DNA of 64,000 bases from Bacteroides ndongoniae (GCF_900108345.1 NZ_FNVV01000013.1:1489918-1553917); one strand, 5' to 3'; positions 1-9,949 are shown, counted from the first letter of the stretch. Program-made: numbers and translations. Notes: generated from the letters alone by a model not told the origin.

Positions 1-1
1 G

Positions 2-310
2 TTCGAGAATCTTTTTCTTAATGGCATACAACTTGTCACCAAGGTCAAGAACAATATGAAGAACTCACTGATGAGTATTGCCGACAAGATCTTGCTCAGA
101 AAAAGAGCCCTGATCGAAACGGTCAATGACGAATTGAAGAACATTGCACAGATAGAGCACTCCAGACATCGTTCATTCAATAACTTTATAGCTAACTCTT
201 TGTCGGCTATCGCAGCATACTGCTTTTTTGAAAAGAAGCCAGCTATTGATATAAATTTTGTCAATGACAGACAACTTTCTTTTTTTGATTTTATATCGAA
301 CTCACGTTAA
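2..310 (+). mobile_element. IS982-type transposase, 3' end (cut by window start)
   Basis: An open frame runs in from the window edge and ends at 310, giving about 102 residues. It resembles the C-terminal end of IS982-family DDE transposases: a basic stretch (residues like KVKNNMKNSL), the segment KILLRKRALIETVNDELKN, then HSRHRSFNNF and a final FFEKKP region, which is typical of the third catalytic-acid area of this family. The start and the first catalytic residues lie outside the window. The right end of the IS should lie within a few tens of bases after the stop, but I cannot define its inverted repeat without the left end. Family assignment is by recognition only. Confidence 0.8.
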
Positions 311-544
311 TTACTTTTATAGAGAGACGGCTTTTCTTGAGATATTTTTAACTTTTGATTCAAGTACAACAGAGTCGACTGAAGATGAACCAGAGTCACT
401 AGATTAGATTATTATGTGTGAATTAGTATGATTTACTGTAATTTATGAACTTACTGTGAGTTCAAAATATAAAGTGACCATTCTTTTTTTCGTCTTAATA
501 CGAATGTCTCTCAAACATGTCTTTGCGCTATATATTTAATAACA

Positions 545-688
545 ATGATTATAGCAAAAGGGAAAGTAAACTATCAGGAGGTGTATGTCTTCTACCTGTT
601 ATGTAGCGAGGCTAAGGATCTTTGCGAGTATTGTACTGATTATGGAATCAATCGTGACAAAATTGTGCACTGGAAACGCCAGCTGTAG
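545..688 (+). CDS. Small HTH-like ORF, possible transposase fragment
   Basis: A 47-codon frame from ATG 545 to TAG 688. The second half (AKDLCEYCTDYGINRDKIVH, then WKRQL) looks like the helix-turn-helix start of insertion-sequence accessory or transposase proteins, in which a short basic helix follows a 'YGIxRDKIVxW' turn. No further coding sequence follows, so it is more likely a remnant than a working gene. It lies between an IS transposase end and a repeat-rich patch, which fits a decayed mobile DNA site. Not confidently assigned to a family. Confidence 0.3.
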   Translation: MIIAKGKVNYQEVYVFYLLCSEAKDLCEYCTDYGINRDKIVHWKRQL

Positions 689-736
689 AAGATAGAACCC
701 CTTTGTTTTTTTCCCTAACTGCCCAATCTTTTTTTC

Positions 737-768
737 CCAGTTAGGAAAAAATATTTTCCTAACTGGGG
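737..768. repeat. Hairpin of CCCAGTTAGG type
   Basis: A near-perfect palindrome: CCCAGTTAGGAAA pairs with TTTCCTAACTGGG around an AT-only loop (13-bp stem). A weaker relative, AGTTAG-GAAAAA-TTTTTTG-CTAACT, lies at 61249-61274 in another gene-poor stretch. The recurrence suggests a dispersed intergenic repeat rather than a terminator for one gene; no gene ends directly before it. Confidence 0.6.
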
Positions 769-773
769 AAGTA

Positions 774-839
774 GAATCTTGCAATCTTGCAATCTTGCAT
801 CCTTCCTCACACACACCCACGCGCATGTGTACGCGCGCG
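774..839 (+). repeat. Left arm of 66-68 bp inverted repeat
   Basis: This stretch (three GAATCTTGCAATCTTGC-like units, then CATCCTTCCTCACACACACC, then a CG/TG-alternating tract) is the reverse complement of 1301-1368 apart from a 6-base patch and a 2-base indel. The alternating purine-pyrimidine tract (ACGCGCGCG) could adopt Z-DNA. The arms enclose about 460 bp without a convincing gene. Confidence 0.85.
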
Positions 840-878
840 TAGTATAAGGTGTAGTATTGCCTACCACCCCGCCCATTG

Positions 879-915
879 GGCACCTCTCCTTCCCGAAGGA
901 GGGGAGGCAGGTGCC
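879..915. repeat. Nested hairpin between the inverted repeats
   Basis: GGCACCT at 879-885 pairs with AGGTGCC at 909-915, and inside it CTCCTTC faces GAAGGAG. It lies in the interval enclosed by the long inverted repeat. No adjacent gene explains it as a terminator. Confidence 0.5.
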
Positions 916-1228
916 TTGCAGAAGTTAGAAGTGGGAAAGAAGTTTTCGGGGATGTGCCCAAACAAAGGTTTTTGAAACACTCCTCCTTCCTGAAGGTTGT
1001 TCTCTCCCGATAATGGAGGAGTTGAGGTCTTCTTGCCCATGATAACCTTTTCAGGATCAGAAGGCTGTTTTCTCCCGATAGCGGGGAGTTAAGAGGGAGT
1101 GAGTACCCGGAAGGGGAGGTGGCAGGTGAAAACATAAAGTGTTAATATACAAATAGGCCTGCTACTGCCAATTTCCTCCTTTTGCAAGACTATCGGCTTT
1201 CACTTCTAACAGAGCAAAGCGGAGTGAT

Positions 1229-1294
1229 AACTTCCATAACTTCTATAACTTCCATAACTTCTTAGCTTCTTAACTCCTTAACTTCTTCACTCCT
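1229..1294 (+). repeat. Degenerate TAACTTC tandem repeat
   Basis: At least eight near copies of the unit TAACTTC(C/T)A/T follow one another (for example TAACTTCCATAACTTCTATA). It is a low-complexity tract directly beside the right arm of the long inverted repeat. No coding potential. Confidence 0.7.
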
Positions 1295-1300
1295 TATATA

Positions 1301-1368
1301 CGCGCGCGTACGTGCGTGCGCGTGGGTGTGTGTGAGGAAGGATGCAAGATTGCAAGATTGCAAGATTC
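1301..1368 (+). repeat. Right arm of 66-68 bp inverted repeat
   Basis: Reverse-complement partner of 774-839. It ends 20 bases before the stop codon of the MATE gene, which runs on the minus strand and would be transcribed into it. A transcript reading through both arms would form a very long stem. Confidence 0.85.
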
Positions 1369-1387
1369 GCGGGGTTCATCGCTTCCT

Positions 1388-2731
1388 TTAAATCTTCTTC
1401 AGCATCCAGTTTCCTTTGTGCAGGTAGTAGTAGCAGAAAAGGAAGATGAAAGTGGCGTAGACGATCTCGGAAGTCCAGCAAAGGGCAACATCGAGGCGCA
1501 GGTAGAGAATAATGAACGTGATATAGGCCACATAGATGACCAATACGGACAGTTCGAGGCCGAGGGCAGTGCGAGTATTACCTGTGCCCGAAACGGCCTG
1601 AAAATAGACGTTAGCGGGGATTAGGAAGAGGTAGGTGGAACACATGACCCACAGCGAAGGTATGGAGGCCTGACGTAGTTCGGGAATGTCGGTGTAGATG
1701 CCCAGTATCAGCTCGGGGAAGAGGCTGAAGAGCAAGGCCAGGGGCAGCACCAGCAGATAGGCCAGACGGATGTGCTGGCGGATGGTGGAGTGCACGCTGG
1801 AGGCGTGGCCGGCGCCGATCAGGTTGCTGACGAGCGAACCGCAGGTCGATGCGAAGGCCATCATGACCATGAAGAGGATGCCGCTGACGCTGCGTATGAT
1901 GTTGGTAATGGCCAGTGGGCGTTCGCCCAGATGCTCGATGTAGAGGAAGAACAGGAACCAGGTGGACAGGGACAGGAAGTTCTGCAGCATGGTCCAGAAA
2001 GAGACGTTGAGCATGTGGCGCAATACGGACAGCTGCAACCGGGGAATGCGGTTGAGGCCGTACTTGGGGCAGTCGATGCGGTAGCGCGTGTAGACGATGA
2101 AAAAGACGAGTGATATCAGTTCGGCCAGCGACGAACCGATGGCTGCGCCGGCAATGCCCAGCGCGGGGAAGCCCAGCTTGCCGAAGATGAGGATGTAGTT
2201 GAGGACAATGTTGCTCAGGACCATGACGATGGAGTTCAGTGTCAGGGTCTTGGTCTGCATGGTGCCCAGAAAGAAGGCACGGAAGATGATGGCGCTGAAA
2301 GAAAAGAAGGCGCCGAACACACGCCAGTGCAGGTAGCTGTTGGCTGCTTCGTAGATTTGCGGCGATTCGATGATGTGCTTCAGCAGGATGGGCGAGAAGC
2401 AGTAGGAGAGCAGGAACAGGACGGCTGCCAGGAAGGTCTGGAAATAGATGCCCTGGTAGAGGAGCGAACCGATGGTTTTGTAGTTCGCTTCGCCGTTGCG
2501 CCGGGCGATGAGTATCTGGGTGCCGATGCTGAAGCCGAACGCTACCATGAAGATGACCGTATAGAATACGCCGGCGATGGCCGAAGCGCCAAGTTCGATT
2601 TCGCCTACACGGCCCAGAAAGGCGGTATCGGTCATTCCGATCATCTGTTCCATGATGAGGCTGATGAGGATGGGATAGGCTATGAGCCAGATTTGCTTGT
2701 TGGTGTAGTGGGTAGGATAGGTTGTTTTCAT
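1388..2731 (-). CDS. MATE family efflux transporter
   Basis: A 447-residue integral membrane protein of the multidrug and toxin extrusion family, which exports cationic drugs and metabolites in exchange for sodium or protons. The N-terminus carries the family hallmark (IMEQMIGMTDTAFLGRVGE), followed by GAGA-type small-residue helices and about twelve hydrophobic segments in two halves, with the second half starting near FWTMLQNFLSLSTW. Length is usual for the family. It lies downstream of yidC on the same strand, but 180 bases away and behind a dyad (2760-2840), so it may be transcribed separately. Substrate cannot be inferred. Confidence 0.93.
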   Translation of the reverse strand: MKTTYPTHYTNKQIWLIAYPILISLIMEQMIGMTDTAFLGRVGEIELGASAIAGVFYTVIFMVAFGFSIGTQILIARRNGEANYKTIGSLLYQGIYFQTFLAAVLFLLSYCFSPILLKHIIESPQIYEAANSYLHWRVFGAFFSFSAIIFRAFFLGTMQTKTLTLNSIVMVLSNIVLNYILIFGKLGFPALGIAGAAIGSSLAELISLVFFIVYTRYRIDCPKYGLNRIPRLQLSVLRHMLNVSFWTMLQNFLSLSTWFLFFLYIEHLGERPLAITNIIRSVSGILFMVMMAFASTCGSLVSNLIGAGHASSVHSTIRQHIRLAYLLVLPLALLFSLFPELILGIYTDIPELRQASIPSLWVMCSTYLFLIPANVYFQAVSGTGNTRTALGLELSVLVIYVAYITFIILYLRLDVALCWTSEIVYATFIFLFCYYYLHKGNWMLKKI

Positions 2732-2759
2732 ATTGTTTTTGGAATAGGTTAGAATAAGA

Positions 2760-2840
2760 ATGACGCGGAATACACAAATTCTTATGATACATCGTTTCCC
2801 GTAGGGGGCGATGGATAAAAATCTATGTTGTCCGCGTCAT
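2760..2840. repeat. Dyad ATGACGCGGA / TCCGCGTCAT
   Basis: ATGACGCGGA at 2760-2769 and its exact complement at 2831-2840 are separated by 61 bases in the gap between yidC and the MATE gene. There is no T run, so it is not a clear terminator. It may be a leader fold or a dispersed intergenic repeat. Confidence 0.5.
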
Positions 2841-2910
2841 TTACTCAGACACGTGGGCTGGCAAGTTGCGGAGAGGGATATCTGCCGGTTTGCAGCCGTT
2901 GGCTGATATT

Positions 2911-4767
2911 TTATTTGCGACCTTGGTTCTGACGTTGTCTCATCAGTTCTTCCTGTTGCTTCTGCATGGCTTCCAGACGGGCGGCGAATCCCGATTTCTT
3001 CATTTTACGGGGATCCTTCTTGTTGGCTTCGAGCTGTGCCAGCAGGGCTTCCTCATTGGTCATCTTGCGCATGATGATGGTGGTTGCCACACTGATCAGG
3101 GTGGAGAGGAAGTAATAGTAGTTCAAGCCTGAAGGATAATCGTTCAGGATGAACAGGAACATGATAGGCATCAGGTAGGACATCCACTTCATGGCTGCCA
3201 TCTGCGGATTGGCACCGGTGTCCTGCTGCTGCATCATGTACTTGGTGTTCAGGATGTTCGTAACCGTCATCAGCAGGCAGAACAGACTGAGGTGGCTGCC
3301 CAGGAACGGTATGTGGAACGGGAAGTTGATGAACGCGTCGTACGTCGAAAGGTCGTCGGCCCACAGGAAGCTTTGCTGACGCAACTCGATGGCGCTCGGT
3401 ACAAAGAGGAACAAGGCCATCAGGATGGGGAACTGGATGAGCATCGGCAAGCAGCCACCCATCGGGCTGACACCGTACTGGCTATAGAGTCCCATGATTT
3501 CCTGTTGCTTCTTCATCGCGTCTTCCTGCTTGGGATATTTCTTGTTGATTTCGTCGATTTTCGGCTTCAGTACGCGCATCTTGGCCGATGACATATAGGT
3601 CTTCCACGTGGCAGGGAATACGACGGCTTTGACGATGAGCGTCATAAACAGCAGTACGAGACCCATGCTCAGACCCCAGCTGGACAACCAGTCGAAGATG
3701 TTGATGGTGAACCATTTGTTGATCCAGCGGATGAGAGGCCATCCCAGGTAGACCAGACGGTTCAGTTCCCACTTGTCGTCGCGTCCTTTGTCGAGGGCGG
3801 TCAGGGTCTTGTAGTGGTTGGGACCGAAGTAGAAGTAGAGCTGGGTAGGTGTCTGGCCGGCAGGATCGAACGCGGTGCTCATTTCGGCTGCATAGTCCTT
3901 GATGTAACCGCTGCCCTGTGCTTCCAGTTTCGACGTCAGCTTGCTCTTCTCGAAGCTCGATTCGGAAAGGAATACGGTAGAGAAGAACTGGTTCTTGAAA
4001 GCAATCCAGTCGAGGGGTTCGGACAACTCTTTCTCGTCGTTTTTCGAAGGAGAGAGGTAGTCGGTGCTCTCGCCGGTTACTTTGTAGGTAAGTTCGGCCA
4101 GGCGGTTCTCGTACGTATAGCCTTTTTCGATCTGGCGGGCACGCTGCGACCATTCGATGTCGACCGATTTGTTGCTTGATGCCAGCTTTCCGTCCATGTT
4201 CACTGCCTGAATCTTGAAGTCGACCAGGTAGCTTTCGGGATGCATGGTATAGATGAAGTCGATGTAGCTTGCGCTATCGGCTGCCAGACGCATGGTTACG
4301 GCTGTATCCGTCTGATTGACGGGGGTGAAGTAATAGTCTTCGGTCTGTATGGTCTCCTTCTTGTTATAGAACAGGAAGTTCATCGAAGCATCTTCACCGC
4401 TGAACAGGGTGACGGGAGTTGTCTTGTCCTGTTCCTTCCAATCTTTCAATGTAGCTGCTGAAATGCGTCCGCCTTTGGTGCTGACGCTAATCTGGGCTAC
4501 GTCGTTTTGGATGGTAATCTGCGTATCTGTGCCTTTGCGGGCATTGAAGAACAGGCTGGTAGAGTCCAGACTCTGCTTTTCTTTCTCGTTGGCCAGTGCG
4601 GCTTCGGCTTTGGCTCTCAGATCGGCTTCGCGTTGTTGTACTTGTGCGATGGAGTCGTAGTAGCGTTGCTGGGCTGCTATTTCTTCCTTACTGGGGCGGC
4701 TCAGAAAGCTGAAGACCACCAGTAATATGGCAATCAGAACCAGACCTGTAATGGTATTTTTGTCCAT
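2911..4767 (-). CDS. yidC: Membrane protein insertase YidC
   Basis: A 618-residue inner-membrane insertase that places proteins in the membrane with or without SecYEG. Residues 6-23 form the first membrane segment. A large periplasmic domain follows (to about residue 350), then the conserved insertase core with [17 protein letters not shown], the signature [17 protein letters not shown] near residue 440 and three further hydrophobic segments. The C-terminus is basic ([20 protein letters not shown]), as expected for ribosome contact. Length fits Bacteroidales homologues. It lies 44 bases downstream of pyrG on the same strand, so the two are probably co-transcribed. Confidence 0.97.
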   Translation of the reverse strand: MDKNTITGLVLIAILLVVFSFLSRPSKEEIAAQQRYYDSIAQVQQREADLRAKAEAALANEKEKQSLDSTSLFFNARKGTDTQITIQNDVAQISVSTKGGRISAATLKDWKEQDKTTPVTLFSGEDASMNFLFYNKKETIQTEDYYFTPVNQTDTAVTMRLAADSASYIDFIYTMHPESYLVDFKIQAVNMDGKLASSNKSVDIEWSQRARQIEKGYTYENRLAELTYKVTGESTDYLSPSKNDEKELSEPLDWIAFKNQFFSTVFLSESSFEKSKLTSKLEAQGSGYIKDYAAEMSTAFDPAGQTPTQLYFYFGPNHYKTLTALDKGRDDKWELNRLVYLGWPLIRWINKWFTINIFDWLSSWGLSMGLVLLFMTLIVKAVVFPATWKTYMSSAKMRVLKPKIDEINKKYPKQEDAMKKQQEIMGLYSQYGVSPMGGCLPMLIQFPILMALFLFVPSAIELRQQSFLWADDLSTYDAFINFPFHIPFLGSHLSLFCLLMTVTNILNTKYMMQQQDTGANPQMAAMKWMSYLMPIMFLFILNDYPSGLNYYYFLSTLISVATTIIMRKMTNEEALLAQLEANKKDPRKMKKSGFAARLEAMQKQQEELMRQRQNQGRK

Positions 4768-4811
4768 GTAGTCAATAAAGTATGTTTAAAGTTTTTCTAT
4801 GAATGATGTTG

Positions 4812-6458
4812 TCATTTTTCTACGTTCGCATCTTCATTTGCAGCATGTTCGCGTTCGTTTTCGATGGAGGCTTTCACAAATGAAACAAACAGCGGGTGCG
4901 GTTTCAGCACGGTACTGCTGTATTCCGGGTGGAACTGGGTGCCGATGTACCACTTCAGTGCAGGTATTTCGACAATTTCTACCAGGTCGGACTCGGGGTT
5001 GATGCCCACACACTTCATGCCTGCTGCTTCGTATTCTTCCTTATATTGGTTGTTGAATTCGTAGCGGTGACGGTGACGCTCCTGAATGTGCTCTTCGCCG
5101 TAGGCTTCGTATGCCTTGCTGCCTTTCTTCAGTACGCATTCGTAAGCGCCCAGACGCATGGTGCCTCCCATGTTGGTGATGGACTTCTGTTCTTCCATGA
5201 TGTCGATGACATTGTGGGGAGTCTTTTCGTCCATTTCGCGTGAGTTGGCGTCGGCGTATCCCAGTACGTTACGGGCAAACTCGATGGCGATGCACTGCAT
5301 GCCCAGACAGATACCGAAAGTGGGGATGTCGTGAGTACGTGCGTACTTGATGGCTACAAACTTGCCGGGGATTCCACGCTCTCCGAATCCCGGTCCGATC
5401 AGTACACCGGCCTTGCCCTTCAGAGCTTCGGCTACATTTTCGTCTGTAAGCTTTTCGCTGTTTACGAAGTCTACTTCCACCTTGCGGTCGTTGTAGGTAC
5501 CGGCTTGTGACAGGGCTTCGCGGATGGACTTGTAAGCGTCCTGCAGGTCATATTTGCCGACCAGGGCTATGTGCAGAGGAGCTGTAGCCTCGGCTTTGTG
5601 ACGGCGCTCCAGGAAAGCACGCCACGGAGCCAGTCCCGGAGTATCGCCCACCGGCAGATCCATCTTCTTCAGAATGGTTGCGTCGAGCTTCTGTGCCTGC
5701 ATCAGGATAGGAACTTCGTAGATGGTAGGTGCGTCGATGCTTTGTACAACGGCTTCTTCGTCAACGTTGCAGAACTGTGCCACTTTTCTTCGGAGGTTGG
5801 CATTCAGTTCGTGTTCGGTACGCAGCACGAGGATGTCGGGCTGGATACCAACGCTTTGAAGTTCTTTTACCGAGTGCTGGGTCGGCTTGGTCTTCAGTTC
5901 GCCGGCAGCAGCCAGGTAGGGAACATAAGTAAGGTGTACGCACAAGGCGTCTTTACCTAATTCTCTTTTCAGCTGACGGATGCTTTCCAGGTAGGGCAAT
6001 GATTCGATGTCGCCCACGGTACCTCCGATTTCGGTGATGACGAAATCGAATTTGTATTTATTGCCCAACAGCTTGACGTTGCGTTTGATTTCGTCGGTGA
6101 TGTGGGGGATTATCTGGATGGTTTTTCCTAAATAATCGCCTCGACGTTCTTTGTCGATAACGCTTTTGTAGATGCGCCCGGTTGTGATATTGTTGGCTTT
6201 GGTAGTCTGGATACCTAAAAAGCGTTCGTAGTGTCCTAAGTCCAGGTCGGCTTCGTGACCGTCTACAGTTACGTAACACTCTCCGTGTTCGTAAGGGTTC
6301 AGTGTACCCGGGTCGATGTTGATGTACGGGTCGAATTTCTGGATTGTAACTTTGTAACCTCTTGCTTGCAGCAATTTACCGATGGAGGATGAGATAATGC
6401 CTTTTCCTAAAGAAGAGGCAACGCCACCAGTGACGAAAATATACTTTGTTTCTCCCAC
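4812..6458 (-). CDS. pyrG: CTP synthase
   Basis: Makes CTP from UTP, ATP and glutamine in the last step of pyrimidine nucleotide synthesis. The 548-residue protein has the N-terminal amidoligase domain with the P-loop-like GGVASSLGKGIISSSIGKLL at residues 10-30 and the DPYINIDPGTLNPYEHGE substrate loop. The C-terminal class I glutamine amidotransferase domain has GICLGMQC (catalytic Cys near 388) and the His-Glu of FHPEYSS near 516. Full length for the family. A TAATTTTG promoter element lies 42-49 bases upstream. It leads a probable two-gene unit with yidC. Confidence 0.98.
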   Translation of the reverse strand: MGETKYIFVTGGVASSLGKGIISSSIGKLLQARGYKVTIQKFDPYINIDPGTLNPYEHGECYVTVDGHEADLDLGHYERFLGIQTTKANNITTGRIYKSVIDKERRGDYLGKTIQIIPHITDEIKRNVKLLGNKYKFDFVITEIGGTVGDIESLPYLESIRQLKRELGKDALCVHLTYVPYLAAAGELKTKPTQHSVKELQSVGIQPDILVLRTEHELNANLRRKVAQFCNVDEEAVVQSIDAPTIYEVPILMQAQKLDATILKKMDLPVGDTPGLAPWRAFLERRHKAEATAPLHIALVGKYDLQDAYKSIREALSQAGTYNDRKVEVDFVNSEKLTDENVAEALKGKAGVLIGPGFGERGIPGKFVAIKYARTHDIPTFGICLGMQCIAIEFARNVLGYADANSREMDEKTPHNVIDIMEEQKSITNMGGTMRLGAYECVLKKGSKAYEAYGEEHIQERHRHRYEFNNQYKEEYEAAGMKCVGINPESDLVEIVEIPALKWYIGTQFHPEYSSTVLKPHPLFVSFVKASIENEREHAANEDANVEK

Positions 6459-6499
6459 AGCTATACTGTTTTTAATTAATTTGTTTTCAATTTAAAGCG

Positions 6500-6507
6500 C
6501 AAAATTA
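6500..6507 (-). promoter_or_regulatory. pyrG promoter, -7 element
   Basis: TAATTTTG on the minus strand, a full match to the Bacteroides TAnnTTTG element, 42 bases before the pyrG start. I see no convincing TTTG partner at the usual 19-21 base distance. Confidence 0.55.
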
Positions 6508-6700
6508 TGAAAAAAATGAGGAAGTTCATAAGGTTTGGCAAAAACAATTGTGAAAAACCGCTGGAGACGACTATTTTACCTGATTTTCGGATTTAATATC
6601 CCTGTAGAGTTTAGGATTTACAGAAGTTGCCACTTGGCTTCATTCCGCAGAAAAGTAAAGCCGCCAGTAGCATAAAGAGCAGATTTTAACTTATTGTCGG

Positions 6701-6731
6701 TTGTTTCCTATATAAAATTAAGTTATTTTTG
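6701..6731 (+). promoter_or_regulatory. Promoter of the DUF3078 gene
   Basis: TTG at 6701 and TATTTTTG at 6724-6731 are separated by 20 bases, matching the Bacteroides primary sigma pattern. The start codon is 27 bases further. The 300-base gap 6459-6757 thus holds two divergent promoters and nothing else I recognise. Confidence 0.65.
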
Positions 6732-6757
6732 CGCTCAAATCATAAATTCAGGGCTTT

Positions 6758-8215
6758 ATGAAGAATAGACGTTTTTGTATGTGGATAATGGCAGCCACCA
6801 TGCTTTTCCCATCGGTGCTGATGGCGCAGAACTCCACAAGTGCTCTTCCCGATAAAGGGAAGACGGTAAAGACCAGTGTACAGGATACTGCAAAGGTCGA
6901 TACCTTATCTGGAATTTTAAAGGAAAATCTGATGTTGAAATTGAATAAGGTGGATTCACTTTATAAGGTAGATACTGTATCCGTGCTGTATGAAAAGTAT
7001 CTGGGGATACTGAACTATCTGAACGATCCGGCTACTTCGGAACGTTATATCGCCTGGAATCCGTATTATTACCGGATGTTTGTGCCCTTTACGTATTTTT
7101 ATGGTCCGCTGAAGCGTTATTCTACGTTGGAGTGGAAGTTTCAGCAGCCGGATACGGTGCCCGAACTGACGCGCGACCTGCTGCCGTACGATACGCTGAG
7201 CTTTTCGTCGTTGGACCGCATCGGTGAGGTGGTAGACCGTACACTGCTGTCGGCCTATGTGCATTGTCCGCGGAAGGTTACACGGACGGAGGATGTGATT
7301 AACCAGGGAAGACTGTTCAAGGATGACATCGAAAAGGAAGCATCGTCCAAACCGTCTGTCATCAAACTGTTCTCGCAGGAGAAAATGACGGTGAAGAAAG
7401 ATGCAGGAGTTGTGATTCATAAACCCAACTGGTGGACAACGGGTGGAAACGGTTCGTTGCAGATAACGCAGAACTACATTTCGGACAACTGGTACAAGGG
7501 TGGAGAAAGTACCAATTCGGTGCTCGCCAACCTGCAGATGTTTGCCAACTACAACGACCGTGAAAAGATCCAGTGGGAAAGTCTGTTGGATGCCAAGCTG
7601 GGCTTTACATCTGCACCCTCGGACAAGTTTCACGATTTTCTGGTGAATACCGACCAGCTGCGCATCTACAGCAAGCTGGGTATTCAGGCTGCTTCGAAAT
7701 GGTATTATACTATATCGACCGAATTCAAGACCCAGTTCTGTCATGGCTATAAGGCCAACGAAGAACCGTTGGTTTCGTCTTTCCTGGCACCGGCTGACTG
7801 GTCGGCCAGTGTCGGTATGGATTATAAGCTGGTGAAGAGTAAGATAAACCTGTCTGTGTTCATGGCACCTTTGACGTGGACCATGCGTTATGTAGGCAAC
7901 AGTGAGGTGAATGAGGTGAGCTTTGGTCTGGAGGAAGGAAAATCGGTGAAACATAATTTCGGTTCGCAGATTAAGCCGACCTTGACGTGGCAGATCATAC
8001 CTTCGATTTCGCTGGAGTCTCGTCTCGACTTCCTGACAAGTTACGAGTGGGTGCGCATCGAATGGGAAAATACATTCAACTTTGTGCTGAACAGATACCT
8101 GTCGACCAAGCTTTATATTCATGCCCGTTTTGATGACAGTAGTTTGCCGACCGAGGGTGACAGCTATTTCCAGGTAAAAGAACTGTTGAGCTTCGGTATC
8201 AACTATTCATGGTAA
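6758..8215 (+). CDS. DUF3078 domain protein, exported
   Basis: A 485-residue protein with a signal peptide ([20 protein letters not shown], cleavage after LMAQ near residue 23). The centre carries the DUF3078 hallmark [17 protein letters not shown] followed by [12 protein letters not shown], and the second half is rich in alternating aromatic and polar residues that suggest an outer-membrane beta-barrel, ending in an aromatic residue (GINYSW), as many barrels do. Function is unknown; the family is found in Bacteroidetes. It stands alone between two promoters and is followed by a hairpin. Confidence 0.88.
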   Translation: MKNRRFCMWIMAATMLFPSVLMAQNSTSALPDKGKTVKTSVQDTAKVDTLSGILKENLMLKLNKVDSLYKVDTVSVLYEKYLGILNYLNDPATSERYIAWNPYYYRMFVPFTYFYGPLKRYSTLEWKFQQPDTVPELTRDLLPYDTLSFSSLDRIGEVVDRTLLSAYVHCPRKVTRTEDVINQGRLFKDDIEKEASSKPSVIKLFSQEKMTVKKDAGVVIHKPNWWTTGGNGSLQITQNYISDNWYKGGESTNSVLANLQMFANYNDREKIQWESLLDAKLGFTSAPSDKFHDFLVNTDQLRIYSKLGIQAASKWYYTISTEFKTQFCHGYKANEEPLVSSFLAPADWSASVGMDYKLVKSKINLSVFMAPLTWTMRYVGNSEVNEVSFGLEEGKSVKHNFGSQIKPTLTWQIIPSISLESRLDFLTSYEWVRIEWENTFNFVLNRYLSTKLYIHARFDDSSLPTEGDSYFQVKELLSFGINYSW

Positions 8216-8289
8216 GCGAAGGCTGAAGATTGGTCAGAATGATAGTGGAGAGAGTGTATCTTCATTTCGACACACCCTCTTCTCAATAC

Positions 8290-8347
8290 AAAAGGATGTT
8301 CTCTCTGCCGTATCGGGATGCGATGCGGAGGGGAAAACATCCTTTTT
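8290..8347 (+). terminator. Possible terminator after the DUF3078 gene
   Basis: AAAGGATGTT at 8291-8300 pairs with AACATCCTTT at 8336-8345 and is followed by TTCTT. The 35-base loop is long for an intrinsic terminator, so this could also be a leader-like fold. The rest of the gap up to 8490 shows nothing I recognise. Confidence 0.45.
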
Positions 8348-8491
8348 CTTTCCCCCTGTCGCAGAATCCCGGAAATGGCTTTTCGGGTGATTTTGAGCAT
8401 TTCATCGGCTCTGCTTATTGTAAAATGAGTATAAATACCATTCAAATGCAAAAAATGAACGTTATCGCACACAAAAAAACTATTTAATCCC

Positions 8492-8520
8492 TTGCAGTTC
8501 GTAAATAATGAGTAAATTTG
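8492..8520 (+). promoter_or_regulatory. Promoter of the rseC-rnf operon
   Basis: TTG at 8492 and TAAATTTG at 8513-8520 are separated by 18 bases. The first gene of the operon starts 28 bases later. The closely spaced genes behind it make this the likely main promoter of the Rnf cluster. Confidence 0.65.
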
Positions 8521-8548
8521 CCGCGATTTGTAATGCTCACTTTGCAAA

Positions 8549-8971
8549 ATGGCGAATACTATAGAACATCAAGGTATTGTGGAAAACATAACAGATTCGC
8601 ATCTTCAGGTGCGGATTGTTCAGACTTCTGCTTGTGCGGCTTGCAGTATAAAGGGACATTGCACTTCGGCCGACGTAAAGGAAAAGCTGATTGATGTAAC
8701 GGTGACAGATACGTCTTCTTATCGGGTAGGGGATCGGGTCTGTGTAGTCGGAGAAGTGTCGATGGGTGCATTGGCCGTGCTCTATGCTTTTATATTCCCT
8801 TTCCTGATTTTGGTAATTTCTCTTTTTGTCTTTATGAGTATTTGGAAAGAAGAATTGTCTTCGGCGCTTGTGTCGTTCTTGTTGCTGGCATTGTACTATG
8901 GTGTCTTATGGATGAACAGGTCGCGGATGAGCAAGAAATTTTCCTTTTCGATCAAACCGATGATTAACTAA
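8549..8971 (+). CDS. RseC/MucC family protein (SoxR-reducing accessory)
   Basis: A 140-residue membrane protein. The N-terminal part has the family cysteines CAAC at 29-32 and C38 (SIKGHC), which may bind a metal or iron-sulfur centre. Two adjacent hydrophobic segments follow (about residues 72-92 and 98-118), and the tail is basic. In Enterobacteria RseC works with the Rsx (Rnf-type) complex to keep SoxR reduced. Here it opens the rnf gene cluster, 32 bases before rnfB, so it is probably an Rnf assembly or accessory factor. No soxR is visible in the window. Confidence 0.88.
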   Translation: MANTIEHQGIVENITDSHLQVRIVQTSACAACSIKGHCTSADVKEKLIDVTVTDTSSYRVGDRVCVVGEVSMGALAVLYAFIFPFLILVISLFVFMSIWKEELSSALVSFLLLALYYGVLWMNRSRMSKKFSFSIKPMIN

Positions 8972-9003
8972 TTTAAAATAAATAACTAATAAACAACAGA
9001 TCT

Positions 9004-9912
9004 ATGAATGTAATTCTGATTGCAGTGATCTCTTTGGGAGTCATAGCGCTCGTTTCGGCGATTGTGCTCTATGTGGCTTCCAAGAAGTTTGCCGTGTATG
9101 AAGATCCACGAATAGCCAAGGTGGCTGCTGTGCTGCCCCAGGCCAATTGTGGTGGATGTGGGTACCCTGGTTGTAGCGGATTTGCCGACGCATGTGTGAA
9201 GGCTGGCTCTTTGGAAGGGAAATTGTGTCCTGTAGGTGGACAGGCTGTTATGACTCAGGTCGCTGAAATCCTGGGATTGGATGCTGCTGCATCCGAACCG
9301 ATGGTGGCAGTGGTGAGATGTAACGGTACGTGTGCCAACCGTCCTCGAATCAATCAGTACGACGGTGCTAAAAGTTGTGCTATCATGTCTTCTCTGTATG
9401 GAGGCGAAACGGGTTGCAGCTATGGCTGTCTGGGATGTGGCGACTGTGTCTCAGCGTGTCAGTTCGGTGCCATTCGCATGAACCCTGAAACAGGGTTGCC
9501 CGAAGTGGACGAAGCCAAATGTACGGCATGCGGTGCCTGTGCGAAAGCTTGTCCGCGTAATATCATCGAAATCCGTCCGCAGGGTAAGAAATCGCGTCGG
9601 GTTTACGTACAATGCGTCAATAAGGACAAGGGAGCTGTGGCCCGTAAGGCATGTACGGCTGCCTGCATCGGTTGCGGAAAGTGCGTGAAGGTATGTCCGT
9701 TCGAGGCCATTACGTTGGAAAACAACCTGGCTTATATCGATTATAACAAATGTAAGTCGTGCCGCAAGTGCGAAGAAGCCTGTCCGCAGGGAGCTATCGT
9801 GGCTCTGAACTTCCCGCCGCGTAAACCTAAGACGGAAGAAGCCGCACAGGGCGAGGCTCCGAAAGCCGCTGAAGTAAAGGCTGCCGAAGTGGCCGCTGAT
9901 GCAAAGAAATAA
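9004..9912 (+). CDS. rnfB: Rnf electron transport complex subunit B
   Basis: Ferredoxin-like subunit of the Rnf ferredoxin:NAD oxidoreductase, which couples electron transfer to sodium or proton pumping. Residues 1-25 form a membrane anchor. The cluster motif CGGCGYPGC (C49, C52, C57) is followed by four 4Fe-4S motifs: GCLGCGDCVSAC, KCTACGACAKAC, ACIGCGKCVKVC and KCKSCRKCEEAC. The Ala/Glu/Lys-rich tail (residues 275-302) is low complexity. At 302 residues it is longer than the enterobacterial protein, which has fewer clusters. Second gene of the cluster. Confidence 0.96.
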   Translation: MNVILIAVISLGVIALVSAIVLYVASKKFAVYEDPRIAKVAAVLPQANCGGCGYPGCSGFADACVKAGSLEGKLCPVGGQAVMTQVAEILGLDAAASEPMVAVVRCNGTCANRPRINQYDGAKSCAIMSSLYGGETGCSYGCLGCGDCVSACQFGAIRMNPETGLPEVDEAKCTACGACAKACPRNIIEIRPQGKKSRRVYVQCVNKDKGAVARKACTAACIGCGKCVKVCPFEAITLENNLAYIDYNKCKSCRKCEEACPQGAIVALNFPPRKPKTEEAAQGEAPKAAEVKAAEVAADAKK

Positions 9913-9949
9913 AGATTAGAGAAATAAACGAATTAAAATACAAGATCGT

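Noticed and set aside
599..1135. A 178-codon open frame on the minus strand
   Set aside because: It runs through the inverted repeat arm and nested hairpins, has no domain or promoter, and its amino-acid make-up reflects the repeats.
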